DNA of 64,000 nt from Euptelea pleiosperma. Lineage: Eukaryota > Streptophyta > Magnoliopsida > Ranunculales > Eupteleaceae. The notes beneath the pieces were generated by a model. It had not been told where the DNA came from. It made no database searches and was given only the letters and a program-made list of their open reading frames with translations. The stretch spans positions 24,869,913 to 24,933,912 of the forward strand of contig CM068547.1 of the NCBI GenBank assembly GCA_035048495.1. The letters run 5' to 3'. Shown in pieces: positions 23,226-35,664 of the stretch (position 1 is its first letter; the number at the start of each line of letters is the position of its first letter). Made by a program: the position numbers and the translations under genes.

Positions 23226-25223
23226 TTACTTAAAAGGGAAAAATACAAGAAAGAGAGAAAGAGAGAGAGAGAGAGAACGCATCTATAACTCTATACTATA
23301 GCGCAATCCTTTCCTGGATGCACATAGCGCCACATCAGCATTTTTTATAAAAATATTTTTTTAATTAATGTTCATTTTTAATAGAGACACGTCTGTTTAA
23401 TGAAGAGTCCTCCCTTCTCACGGTCATTTAACCTTTAGATATTCATTGTCCCACGTCATCACGTGCCTTTTCCTCCAAACGATTTCTTTTCTAAGTTCCA
23501 ACCGGTTTAGATTTTTTTTATAACGACACGTCTGTAATTCCTAACTTTAACCGGTTCCTTTTTCTGGACATTATTAGACACGTGTCTCTTAATCTTAACA
23601 CAGAATTTGGGTTTCAATCCCAAATGATGAGTTCGTTCAAACTCAAAGCGACATCAACAACCCAAAGTTTGAACTCCAAGTGATATCATCAACCCAAATG
23701 GGTTCGTTCAAGTTTCAAGCCTTCAAGCGGCATCAACAAAATAAATCCCTTCAATCCAACGGCTTCTACCCAGGGTCTTATAAAAGATTCAACTTCTCCT
23801 ACCAAACCAAAATAAGCCTTGAAACTTCCTCGCTTTAACAGGTAATATTTTAGAGTGTCTCTTCTCTATTTTTTTTTTTTTTCAAGTACAGGTTGTAGGT
23901 CATTTTTTTCATCTGCTTTCCTTTTAATCGCATAGAGTTGTTGAGTTGGAAGGCGATCTAGGATCAGTAAATATGTTTGCAGTACCAAAGGGTGATTTTG
24001 GGTTGAAGATTCAATTTCGATAAACAGATGACATTATCTAAAAATAAAATTTATTTTATTTTAATATTTGAAAACCAGATGATAAAGCAGTGTATAAAGC
24101 CATATGTCAACACCTCTTCTACAAGTGGGCGCCATTAAAATAAAATATTGGTGCTTTTGAACCATTTAGGTCATGTACTTTGTGAATTCGCTAATGATGA
24201 TGAGATTTGAACATGTAGGTGAAACTATCTCCTCTCTACGAAGAAAATGAGCTGTTTTGATTCGTGAAAAATCGGTTGTAAACTGAACGTTGTGAACAAA
24301 CTGGAGAGAATGGGCTAGTCACATTTGCGAAGAAGGGAAACGATATCCTAGAAATATGCCGAGGCGACGTGGTCATGACACGATGCTTGGATACACCGAT
24401 GTCGGTCTCTTCACCTTTAACATTTCGTCCACTATGAGTGTGTGTTGCTCAAAAAACAAATCCTCAATTTCTATTTTATTCTGGGTTTCCAAATAGCATC
24501 TAGATTAACAATTTAACATTGACTGATAATTTCTCTACTTTTGGATTGGCAAAACAATAAAGTTTGAGCAAGGTGTTGCAGAAATAATCCTATCAATGCT
24601 CACTTAATAGGCATTTAGGAAATGTATATACACATAGCAAAATCGATGACGATTATACATCAAGAAAAGCACATTTCGTAGGAAATTAACTATTCAAGTC
24701 TACACTTAATCAATTAGTAAATTTTTTTATTATCAAACATTTAAAGTAATGCTTGCAGCGATTCTCATTTTTTAAGTTTGTTTTATTTCTGCCCGTATCA
24801 TTTAATCATTATATTTTAGAGCAATGTAATGATGAATATTATCCCATGATAGTATAGAAGTTGTTGTTATGTAACCAATAAGTTAAACCAAACTGGAGTG
24901 GTATTATTTGTGGTCTATTGCCTTGAATATTTGACAATTTGTGTTGCAACTCATTGCAGTACTACTCTACCACACGATTGATATTGACTTTTGTTATTTT
25001 GCTATCATGGATCTCTTTATCCTTGCTTTTTAATTTACTTTATATATTGTATAAGAGAGTTATTGGATTTGATGTCGACTCCGTTTTGGAGGTAATTTCA
25101 TCTAATAATGTTAACTTCCTTGATTTTGTGGTGCCTCTTGATTGATTAACATTTTTAATCTGTTGGTGTGTTCATCGGGATTTTGAATTCAAAGAAGTGA
25201 ATAAAGTTTTATTGCAATATACC

Positions 25224-26625
25224 TGTGGGTACCATATTTTCTGGCAAATAATATGATAACACGTGTTACTAGCAACACACGTACGAGGTACGAAAGATTG
25301 ACGTGTGGTGTCTTCTAGCATGCATGAATAAATGCGCCGAAGAAATCGTCAGAGACCATAACCAGCCCACTCATGTCACACGTCTTCCATTAATAGAAAC
25401 ACCACGTGTCAGATAGGGTGATCAAAATAAAATATCTCGGGGAAGGGTTGGTAACGAAACGCATTGAAGCTTCAATCATTAATGTGTCGGAAAAGCATTC
25501 AATCTTGCCCGACACATTAATGATCGGTCTACTTGACGGGAAGGTCAAAACGTCCTACTTGACGGGACTAACAATCATCTCATCCCGACAAGGTCAAACG
25601 GCCCACTTGGTGTAAGTAACAATTATATCATCCTGACAAGTTCATACGACATACTCGACGGGATTGACATTCAACACATCTCAACATTCTCGACGGGGTT
25701 GATGTTCCACTCATCCCGACAAGTTCATACGATATACTCGACGGGATTGACATTCAACACATCTCAACAGTCTCGACGAGGTTGATATTTTACTCATCCC
25801 GACAAGTTTAAACGACATATATGATGGGATCAACACTCAATTCATCCCAACTAGTTTAGTTATCATTCTTAACGGGAGTGACGTTTAATACATCCCAGCA
25901 AGGTCAGACGACCTACTTGATGGGAATGACGTTTTTCTCATCCCGACAAGATCAAACAACCTATTTAATGGAAGTAACATTCATCTCGTCTCGACAAGAT
26001 CAGCAGCTTACTTGACGGGAATGGATTTCTATCAATCCCGAGAAGTATATAGGATTCTACAAATGAGATAAGTATTCTAAACTATACTATAGTTAATTGC
26101 TTATCTATCCATTAAGTGTTGGCCACATGGCAGTTAGTTTAACTATTGCGCAACTCCGACATTCTTCTATTCGAATATCTGCCACGAGGAATGCCACCTC
26201 AGTCGTTTAAGATATAACCGAATAAGGGAAGTTAGGATCTGACAAGAAGATGCAATTTCATAACAGAATCTCTTAAGATCATAACCAACTAACGAGATGT
26301 GGACACGTAGAAGGTGAGTCATGCTAGTTCTGGGGGTATAAATACATAATCCTCAGAACTGAGAAATGGATCTTGCTCTCCAGATCTAGATAGCCTATAC
26401 TCTGAAATATTTTACTATTTTTCCTGAACCCTGTTAGCACATCCTATACTGACTTGAGCGTCGGAGTGTTGTCAACAGGTACGATCACATCTCATCTAGA
26501 GATCATCCTATCCTTCACAGAGGATAAAGAAGTTTCGTCTTGAAGCATCAGGGACGTCATCATCGAGATAAAAATCGTCTGAGCTTGAAGATTGTGTGGG
26601 TTAGATCAGATATTTTTCCCCCACA
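25224..26625 (+). mobile_element. Solo LTR (1402 bp) of a Ty3/gypsy Tat/Ogre-like element
   Basis: Starts TGTGGG and ends CCCACA, flanked by a perfect 5-bp target duplication ATACC (25219-25223 and 26626-26630). The 3' part contains ATACTGACTTGAGCGTCGGAG, a phrase common in Tat-type gypsy LTRs. No internal region, so it arose by LTR-LTR recombination. It inserted into the SEC14-like exon. Strand follows the orientation of that phrase. Confidence 0.9.
25500..26045 (+). repeat. Imperfect tandem repeat inside the solo LTR
   Basis: Nine or so copies of a phrase like CATCCCGACAAGNTCAAACGAC followed by TACTTGACGGGA, spaced mostly 45-50 bp (with some 75-90 bp double spacings), fill the middle of the LTR. 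Such arrays are common in long LTRs. Confidence 0.8.
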
Positions 26626-26860
26626 ATACCTATGATCATCATGGTGTGGATAGGGAGGGAAGGCCTATGGCCTATTTAAATTGAAAAACTGGGAAAAGTT
26701 GATCCCAATAAACTCATTCGAGCAACAAATATGGATCGGTATGTAAAATACCATGTACAGGAGTTTGAAAAAAGCTTCGCCATGAAGTTTTTCGCTTGCT
26801 CCATTGATGCAAAAAGACACATTGATTCAAGTAAAACAATTCTAGTTAATCCACAGACAT

Positions 26861-27800
26861 GGTTTACTGCAGAGATATGTTTTTGTATAACAAGAGTATT
26901 AAGTGATTCATGCCTTACCCTTTCCATTTGTTATTATTCAGAGTTTAATGAATTTCAGTAAGGCTGCACGAAAGCACATTCAGTTGTTCCAAAATATTTT
27001 AATTGATAGCGGAAGATACTTAATTTGAAAAATAGTTTTTCTATTGAGTTGTTGTGAATTTTGTGATTTAAAGAAAACCTAAATAATAAAGATCATTGCT
27101 TTTGCCTTGAGAGGAGAGACTTTTTTTAAGAGGGAAAGAGTAAGAAAGACCATTGGATTGGCCTAATATATGACAGCATAGACTTTACCAATGATCAATA
27201 AAAAATGCCACTTTTAATCCCCAACTTGGAATAAACACTTACACTCTCAAAACAGAATATCAAAATAAAAATGATTCACTCAAATTAGCTTTATCATTCA
27301 ATGAATTGAACACATTGTATATAACATAGACTTTATAAGTTTTGTTATTGAGAAAGTTGACAAACAGATAATGATTTGAGTTTACATGTATTATCAGGTC
27401 TGGATCTAATAGCAGTCCATCCAGCTGACAGTTCTCAAATTATGAATCAATAGCCCATGCAAAGTATGGGTATATAAAAAATATATATAACTGCAATTAC
27501 AAATTCTGCTCTCTGATTTGAGAGTTGGCCCCGTCAACTAAAACTATGTACCAATGAGATTGCAACATGTTAATTCTGATCAGATCAGTCGGATGTCAAG
27601 GCTTAAAATTACAAAAAACATTGAATCACAATTTGATTTTCATTCAATTTTTTATTAAAATTTTAATTTTGTATTAAAAATAATTTATAAATAGTCTTGA
27701 TATCAAAATATTTTTTTCATTTATTTTTTATAATAATTATATAAATTTTTTATGAAAATTAGCTATTTCCCTAAAAAGAGTGTTTTTTAATTAAATTCTA
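26861..27800. other. AT-rich 3' part of Helitron A
   Basis: No gene recognised after the SEC14-like fragment. Sequence becomes strongly AT-rich toward the Helitron 3' hairpin. Confidence 0.5.
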
Positions 27801-27832
27801 CCCATGCTTTAGCACGGGGTTTTCATTACTAG

Positions 27833-28025
27833 TCTATAACTCTATATTAAACCAGAGACATTTTTTTGCCCCCACAGCATGCCACGTTAGCAAATCCCTT
27901 CTCCTACAAACAATTTCATTTAAACACGGTTCCCTAATAATGACACTATTTCGATTTCGACTTAGCCTTTTCTGCTTCTTCGTGCGGAACTATTGGAGTT
28001 GGAAGCATGTTGAATATGTTATGGG
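27833..28025 (+). mobile_element. 5' end of a second Helitron (B), truncated
   Basis: Directly after the CTAG of Helitron A, TCTATAACTCTATATTAAACC begins, the same family 5' terminus as 23282. No matching 3' hairpin and CTRR end was found before the hAT element at 28026, which may have truncated or inserted into it. Confidence 0.6.
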
Positions 28026-28075
28026 CAAGGCCGTCTTGACCATAAGGTCGACTAAAGTGGTCGCTTTAGGCCCCC

Positions 28076-28446
28076 AAATTTTGGAAGGCCCCAAATTTGA
28101 GTTTCCAATAACTGAATGCCACATGTGCTGGCCGTTAAATCAACTCCTCTCCACTTTTCGCTTCTCAACCTGTGTGAGAGAAAAGTTAAAAAACCCTTTT
28201 CTATTTATTCTATAAAATTTTGGAAGGCCCCAACTTTTGTTCTTCCAATAACTGAATGTCAGAGAAAAGTTAAAAAACCCTTTTCTATTCTATTCTATTA
28301 AATTTTGGAAGGCCCCAACTTTTGTTATTCCAATAACTGAATGCCACATGTGCTGACCGTTAGATCAACTCCTCTTCATGCACGCACTTCTCTCTTCTTA
28401 ACCTATTTGATAGAAAAGTTAAAAAGAAACCCTATTCTATTTTCTT
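28076..28446 (+). repeat. Three imperfect direct repeats in the hAT 5' region
   Basis: Units starting AAATTTTGGAAGGCCCCAA and containing TTCCAATAACTGAATG and AAAGTTAAAAA occur at about 28076, 28214 and 28300. Unit lengths are about 140, 86 and 146 bp, so the middle one is internally deleted. Confidence 0.75.
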
Positions 28447-28940
28447 TCAAAAAATTCTCTCAACACATACTCTCTCTCTCTCTAACTCTAATGGTTATAG
28501 TTCAAGATGATTTTGATATTCTAAATTCTTTCCAAGCACAGCAAGGTCGATCTCCAGATTCATTCTCCTATCGCGACACCTCTCCACACAGCAACTCTAT
28601 TGCTAATTTGATTGCTCCATTGCTCCATTGCTCTATCTCTCTCTACAATTATCGCTTCCACAGCTTCATGCATGACCCCCTCTTCCGTTATTTGTGGGAA
28701 TCAAAAGTAAAAGGTATTTTTTTAATGGCATATTTTGGGGGTTTTATATTGAATAACCTATTTTAAGAGATTTTGGAGTTTTTGTATGTTGTATTCTATT
28801 AAATGATATATATTTTGTTCGATTTTTGTATTTGAGAGTGATTTGTTTAGGGTTTCAATTTTGTATTTATTTGAAAGGGTTTGTATTGAATAGGGTTCAA
28901 TTTTTTATGGTTACTTCTTTCTTGGAATGGGGTGATTTTT

Positions 28941-29155
28941 TGTGAGGATGGTCTCTATGGTGAGGAGATCACCCTCACAAAAATTCAAATCATTCTGATA
29001 TTCATTGCATGGTTTACAAGTTGAAGAATTATGGATCGTCTATTTTTTATCGTTAATTTGAAACCAACGTTTGATGGTGCTCAAAATTTCAGAATGGGTT
29101 GATTTTTTGTAGGGATGATCTATATGGTGAGGAGATCATCCTCACCAAAAATCAG
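28941..29155. repeat. Fold-back repeat, GTGAGGATG family, copy 1
   Basis: Begins GTGAGGATGGTCTCTATGG and ends ATGGTGAGGAGATCATCCTCAC, arms of an imperfect inverted repeat. An oppositely oriented relative starts at 63797 at the right edge of the window. It lies within the hAT leader. Confidence 0.65.
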
Positions 29156-30514
29156 CCATTGATTTATCTTCCACGTGGGTAACCAAAATTGTGTGTGATT
29201 TTGTAAGTGAAATTATGTGGCCGCTGAGCCTGACCCTTTTCAATTATGGCCGTATTGTATAAGTGATTGCTTAATTTTGTATGACAATGTTGTAGATATG
29301 ATAACACAACTTTATTTATTGTCTTATTCGAACATGCTCAGTACCACTTATTTTTTCTCTATAGATCATTGGTGTCGTGGAGCTTTTTATCTAAAGATCT
29401 TAGTGAATTGGTAGAACATAAATAGGGGACATTGCAATCATTCATTGATTATCTTATTCCTACAATGTCAGGTTCCATCGTTCTTTAAAATTTTGATTTT
29501 AGTTTATTTCAATCATCGTTCAGTTTTTCATTATAAGGGTGTTTATTTATTTACAAATATTTTTAATCATAAATATGTCTACTAGAAAATGTGAATCTAG
29601 ATTTCAAAAACTTCAAAAAGAAGGAAAATGGAACAATTAGTTCAATCTCATAAAGGAGCGCTACAAGAAAAAAGACTTTCAGCAACGACCTGTTAGCGAC
29701 GGCCAGGTACAAACGTCACTAAAGGTCCATTTTAGCGACAGCCATGATATGGTTGTCGCTGAAAGTGTGGCGCAAATGTTTTGGCACGATTTCCCCAATT
29801 TATAGTGACTGAGTTAGTGGCGATCAGCTTTTGGCTACTGCTAAAATACCATTTAGAGACGGTCAAAAGGTGGCCGTCACTAGAAAGGAGCGTATAGGAA
29901 AAAAAAAACCCCGCGAGTGACTTAAAACCCCTTTTTCATCTGGCACAAAAACCCTCCTTTTCCTCCTCCAGGAAAACTCCTCCCCTGTCCACTTGCTGCT
30001 GGTGCTCCCCCCGAACTCGACACCGGTGATTCATGTCGGCAGTGCTTCAAGACATTCACGCCGGCTGGCGGTGCTTCATGCCGTTCACGCCATTTCAAGT
30101 GTGTTTTCTCACCAATTTCATTATGTTTTTATTTTTTATTTTTTTTCTTGATTCACCAATATGGTGATAGGCTAGAAATCACCAATCAAACTGATTGTGG
30201 GTGTGTAGGTTGATCAAAGGGTCTGACAACCGATGGATTTTCTAGCTGCCGCTGCCTAAGCCTTTAGAGGAGAGTTTTCTTCTTCTTCTTTTTCCTATGC
30301 AAACTTGCAGTTGGATTTAGTAGCACCCAGAAAATGCTTTAATTTATATTGATTTCGGGTGATTTATGAGCTTATGGATGTTTGGTTTAACCCTTAGATT
30401 AGCATTGTTAGGGGTTTTTGTCTGAATGGATGTTTTGGCCTAACCCTAGACTGTTTTTGGGTGAATCTAAACGAATATTGGATGTTTTTGCTAACCCTAT
30501 ATTAGCATTAGTAG

Positions 30515-30785
30515 GGGTTTCTGTCCGTATGGATGTTTTGATCAATCCCTAGGTGGACCTACAAACCAAAAATCAGCCTGATTAGTCATTTCAAACCTTT
30601 CGATCTTGGACCCCAAATATGCTCAAGTTCCCATGATTAAAATCAACCCATGAAAATGACTCCAATCCACCGCTTAGAAATCACTAATCAAATTGATTTT
30701 TGGTTTGTACGTCCACCTAGGGATTGGCCAAACATCCATACGGTCAGTGTCCCCTAAAAATGTGCCACATGGCTCATATTGTTGG
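30515..30785. mobile_element. Hairpin MITE, family F1, copy 4 (inside the CACTA element)
   Basis: Core arms GTCCGTATGGATGTTTTG, CAGCCTGATTAGTCATTTC and mirror GGATTGGCCAAACATCC, ACGGTCAGTGTCCCC, GGCTCATATTGT. It sits within the CACTA interior and is therefore part of a third nesting level or was carried by it. Confidence 0.8.
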
Positions 30786-30789
30786 GGTC

Positions 30790-32810
30790 ATATAATATTG
30801 TTTAATATCAAATAGCTTAGCTCTTGGGGCTCTCAGAAGTCATATCATATGCAACTATGTTGTTTGTAGACCAAATCATCTCTTCAAGCTTATTATCATT
30901 CATGATGCGTCAACTAATATACAGGATAAATTAAAATTATTATTTGTTGTTTGTACAGACGTAAAATGTTTGAAGTTTGTTGTTTGTGTTTCATCCTTGT
31001 TTGATCCTTATCATGAGAATGAAAGGTGGGACCAGCCACCAAAAAAGTAGAAACATAGGTGTTTGTATAAGACACATGATCATCATGTTGCATAGAAACA
31101 AATGACTTGATTTCATTTGTTTATTGGTAGAAAACAAAACAAGAGACGTCAATCTCTACCCTTTTATTTCACTATCCAAATCATGACTTTGGGTGCACCC
31201 TAAGGCCCAAAGCAATTGGGCTCTGATGTCTGATGGGATGGTCTGGCCCTTGGGTAACTCTATCTCTAGTCCTTGGACCATGAAGGCACTCTTTCATACT
31301 ATGCTGACACACTGACCGTCCAAAATGCGATAGCACAATTGTGTTGGGGTGGTGGGCCTTGTTGAGTTGTGTTTTTGTATGAATGCCTAGCTTGGTTCAC
31401 ATGAGCCTAGCCTAGGACCTAAGGAGCCAAAGACAAGCTAGGTAAATTTGGTCCAACATGGGTTTAGCATGGCATAGGCTAATATACAACTACAGTACTA
31501 AAGACTCCAAAATGGTGTTAAGAATTTGTAGCAGCAATGCAAAACATTAGTATCAAAATGGACTAGAAGAATTTTCCTCCATAGAAGACCAAGGTACAAC
31601 TAGGGTTAGGGTTTCATTTTGGGTTTGAAATAGAGAAAACCAAACCCAAAATAAGAGTCGAATCTCTGGACTGGGGGTGTGTATAAGGCCATAATGGATA
31701 AAAAAAGTGAGTATGGTTCAAAGATTGAAGGCTTTCAACCTAGGGTTCAATTTGATGAAGTAAAAATACTAACATGGGATTTTCGATGAAAATTTATGTC
31801 AAACTGTTTTAGGTTTGTGGATCCTAACCCATAAGTAAATGCTAAGACAATAAAAACTTCACAAGAACTGAAAATTAGAGACAAAAGGATCATTTCGTTG
31901 ATTGTCCATGCTCTTCTAATGGACTGAACTCACTATTGAGAAACATAGAGAGGGAGATGAACTGGGGTTATTTGTGGTTCTTTAGTCTTCACTTATAACA
32001 ACTTCTTGGTCGTAGCGTCTTTTCTCTTCTCATCCTTTATTCTTGCATTAACGTTTATGGGGTGGGCAAAACACAAAAACCCCAAACTTGTTCATTGTAT
32101 CTATTTTACACTATTAATTAAAATGTTGATTGTATGGGTTAAATATGATTGCCCCAAACGTGTTCACTGTATTTATTTTACATTGTTAAAATGTTGACTG
32201 TATAGGACCAATTCCTTCAATAAAGTCTCATGCTGCACTAAAAGAGCACAATGATGGCAAAAAGGAAGTGATTCAAACACTGCATGCATTTTAAGGTATT
32301 AACTTAGAGTCGATTTAGAAACCGCGAAGCCTAAATCAGGCAAACGAGTTTTGAATCTCCCAAAACTTTTTCTAACACTTATAATATGTTAAAACAAATC
32401 TGTTAGAATAGACTACCAAAAATAAATGATGTCCAGTTGGAAATCTGTAGCGAAGGGATTTTAAAGTTTTAATTTATGTTGAGTTTTGAACTTTTAATTT
32501 TATTTAAATTAAGTATTAATATTTACAGTTCTAATTACTTTTCTATTTGTTTTGCAGGGACTACGTGCTGATTCATATGATGCAGCCGTGTCTCTTCTTC
32601 TTATCTTGCCTGTGTTTTTTTTTTGAGCTGATAACATTGTGGAATATTTTCAAATTTTTGACAGTTACTATTGGACATTTGGTTTTAGATTTTGAATTAG
32701 ATAATTATGTATGTTTTATATTATACTTGCTTTGTAGTTTTTTTTTGAATGAAATGAAGGCAAGTCACAAGTATTATAAGTGGATTTAAAAAAAAAAAGG
32801 TATTACAAGA
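30790..32810. other. CACTA interior without recognised gene
   Basis: AT-rich. A small open frame at 32547-32789 is hydrophobic and Phe/Leu-rich because of T runs and has no domain. Subterminal GACGG repeats resume at 32823. Confidence 0.5.
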
Positions 32811-35664
32811 ATATATATATATATTAGCGACGGCCATGAACCGTCGCTACAAAGAAAACAGACTGTTATATAGCGACGGTCAATCACTTGCCGTCGCTAG
32901 TGAGTACTTTTAGCGACGGCCGAAAACCGTTGCTGTTGTTTTTAGAGGGTCAGTAAACGTAGCTTCTGATACCAATTTTTTATGCGGGAAAGGCTTTATA
33001 GCGACGGTCAGTCCCTAATTAGCCGTCACTATTACTTTTAGTGACCCTACTATACAGCAACGGCATCCGACAACCAACTTGGCCGTCACTATAACAATTA
33101 GCGATGCTATTTTGATATATAGCGACGGCCTAGGACCATAGCTAAAAAGCCTTTTTCTTGTAGTAGCTCTTGATAAATTTGTTACTAACAATAAACAAAA
33201 TATAATAAGTAATTTAAATGAAGATTTAGCGAATGAACAACCAATTCATTTAACAGAATTCGAGCAGAATAAAATAATAATACAAAAAGATGATAATGAA
33301 TAGATTCATAATGATAGTCAAATGAGTAATAAAACTATTTTTAATGAGGAATGTCAAGAACATATAGAAGAAAAAGAAACAAGAAGAAAAAATAAATACC
33401 TTAATGGAAGAAGTCCAATTATTTATGATCCAGAACAATGAAAAAATATTTATATAAAATTAAGAGATTTATTAGTAGAAAAAAGATCCAATTAGAGATA
33501 ACGATATAGATTTTCCTACAGATGAACATTGTAGACATTTCTCTACTACATATTATATTCGAATATTATCAAATGGAGAGAAGCATAATAGAAAATGGCT
33601 AGTATATTAAAAAAGTGTTAATAAAATATTTTGTTTTTGTTGCAAGCTGTTTAATTCAAAATCTAGTTCAAGTCTATTAGTTAATGAATGAACAAGTGAT
33701 TGAAGAAATTTTAGTTTTAAGCTTAAAAATCATGAAATAACGAATGAACATATTATGAACATGAACACTTTGATTAATTTAGAAACAAGATTATTAAAGA
33801 ATAATACAATGGATAGAAATATTCAAGAACAAATTAACAAAGAAAGAGAACATTGAAAAAATGTACTATTGAGAATTATTACCATTATAAAGACTCTTTC
33901 TAAAAATAATATGGCATTTCGTGGAAGTAATGAGAAGGTATATCAAGATAACACTGACAATTTTTTAGGTTTAATTAAAATGATTGCAGAATCTAATTCA
34001 ATAATGCAAGAACATATTCGTCGTATAAAACATGGTAAAATCCATAATTATTATCTTGAGCACAATATACAAAATAAATTAATATATATTTTAGCGTTTG
34101 AATTATTAAAAAAATTAAATAAGTAAAATATTTTTCAATTATACTTGATTGTACCCCTGATGCAAGTCATCAAGAACAAATGACTCTTATATTACGATAC
34201 ATGAGTGTTTCAACAAGTTCAATAAAAATAGAATAATATTTTTTAGAATTTTTAAAAGTAGATGATATATCTGAAAAATGACTTTTAAATAAACTTTTAA
34301 ATACAATAAAAAATCTTAGACCTGATATTAATGATATAAGAGGGCAATGATATGATAATGGATCAAATATGAAAAGAAAACAACAATGTGTACAAAAAAG
34401 ACTATCAGATATAAATCCTAGAGCATTCTACACACTATGTGGTCGTCATAATCTAAATCTAGTAATTTGTGATATAGCAAACTCTTATCCTAAAGCTATA
34501 TCTTTTTTGGAGTAGTATAATGTATTTATTCATTATTTTCTTCTTCTACAAAGCGGTAGAAAATTTTACAAGATAATATATCTATTTTAACTGTTAAGTC
34601 ATTATCACAAATACGTTGGGAAAGTCGTATTGAAAGTGTTAAAGAAATAAAATACCAAGCTCCAGAAATAAGAGATGATCTACTTCAATTAGCAAAAACT
34701 AATGAAGATCCTAAAACAAAGAGTGAACCTGAAAGTTTAGCTATATATGAGATTGAAAATTTTAAATTTTTATTAGGCATGACTATTTGGTATGATATAC
34801 TATTTGTTGTTAACTTAGTTAGCAAGAGTTTACAATCTAAAGACATGCATATTGATGTTGCTATAAATCAATTAAAATGTCTTATTAATTTTTTTTAATA
34901 CATATAAAGAAAATGGATTTACATCAGCTCTGATTGCAGCTAAAGAGATTATAGTTAAAATGAAAATAGAACCTATATTTCGTGAAAAATGCATAATTCG
35001 TAGAAAGAAACAATTTGATGAGAATGCTGATGATGACTCAACCTCATTAGTTGAATAATCTTTTAAAATTAATTATTTTTTATATATAATAGATCAAGTT
35101 ATTTCTTCAATTCAGACTAGGTTTGAACAATTTCAAAAATATGAAGATATTTTTAATTTTCTATTTGATTTAAAAAAAATTAAAATCATTAGATGATGAT
35201 GGTTTGAAAAAATATTATTTTAATATTGAATGTTTCCTAAAACATAATGTATATTCTAATATCGATGCTTTAGATTTATTTTCAGAGTTAAAAATCTTAA
35301 GAGAAATCTTACAAACAGAAATAACAATTCTAATTGAAACTTTGAATTATATTAAAAAATTAGATTATTTTCCAAATGCATTCATTGCTTATCGAATATT
35401 ATTGATAATACATGTAACAGTTGTTTCTACAGAAAAAAAAATTTTCAAAACTAAAATTGATAAAATCCTACCTACGATCAATAATGTCATAAGAAATATT
35501 AAGTGATTTAACCATATTATTTATTGAAAAATGATATTTTAGCAAAACTTGAATACAAAAATTTAATTAGGCATCTTAAAAAATAAGAAAAATAGATTTT
35601 AGATAAAGATTTTTTATTATACCAAATTAAAATTTTAATAAAAAAGTCTTTATAATAATATATA

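Larger units (their letters stand above)
25179..26860 (+). pseudogene. SEC14-like (CRAL-TRIO) protein exon fragment split by a solo LTR
   Basis: Left of the LTR (25179-25223) the frame reads DFEFKEVNKVLLQY. Right of it (from 26631) it continues HHGVDREGRP, then after a one-base slip [12 protein letters not shown] and [20 protein letters not shown], then [17 protein letters not shown]. This matches the CRAL-TRIO N-lobe region of plant SEC14-like phosphatidylinositol transfer proteins (SFH group), which exchange phosphoinositides and lipids between membranes. The flanking exons are missing, so this is a gene fragment, most simply captured by the enclosing Helitron. The LTR insertion and the frameshift make it non-functional. 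Confidence 0.78.
23282..27832 (+). mobile_element. Helitron A, non-autonomous, with captured exon
   Basis: The 5' end TCTATAACTCTATACTATAG starts after an A. The 3' end has a CCCATGC-TTTA-GCACGGG hairpin (one mismatch) at 27801-27817, 11 bases before the terminal CTAG at 27829-27832, followed by T. TC...CTRR ends, a 3' hairpin and A/T insertion are the Helitron signature. No Rep/helicase is visible. The interior holds a SEC14-like exon fragment and a later solo LTR. Without the LTR and its target duplication the element is about 3.1 kb. Helitrons transpose by a rolling-circle-like mechanism and often carry gene pieces. Confidence 0.72.
29660..33164. mobile_element. Non-autonomous CACTA (CMC/EnSpm) element, 3505 bp
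   Basis: Termini GCTACAAGAAAAAAG and, on the minus strand, ACTACAAGAAAAAGGC are flanked by a 3-bp duplication AGC (29657-29659 and 33165-33167). Removing the element and one AGC restores the hAT reading frame KGALDKFV exactly, which fixes both boundaries. Subterminal TAGCGACGG repeats cluster in the first 250 and last 350 bp, as in CACTA elements. No transposase domain is recognisable inside. Confidence 0.88.
29572..35600 (+). pseudogene. hAT transposase (TTF-type zinc finger), interrupted and decayed
   Basis: Starts MSTRKCESRFQKLQKEG and continues QSHKGA, which is cut by the CACTA element. After 33168 it resumes LDKFV. Further pieces include a TTF-type Cys region (KIFCFCCKLFNS near 33630), LSKNNMAFRGSNEKVYQ (33893-33940), RGQ.YDNGSNMKRK, WESRIESVKEIKYQAP and a C-terminal dimerisation segment FPNAFIAYRILL near 35380. 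Multiple stops and frameshifts are present. Pieces with clear open frames are 33869-34126 and 35204-35506. The family catalyses cut-and-paste transposition with 8-bp target duplications. This copy is dead. Confidence 0.85.

Noticed and set aside
32547..32789. Small membrane protein gene inside the CACTA element
   Set aside because: Composition follows from T-rich sequence and there is no recognisable family. Kept as unexplained CACTA interior.
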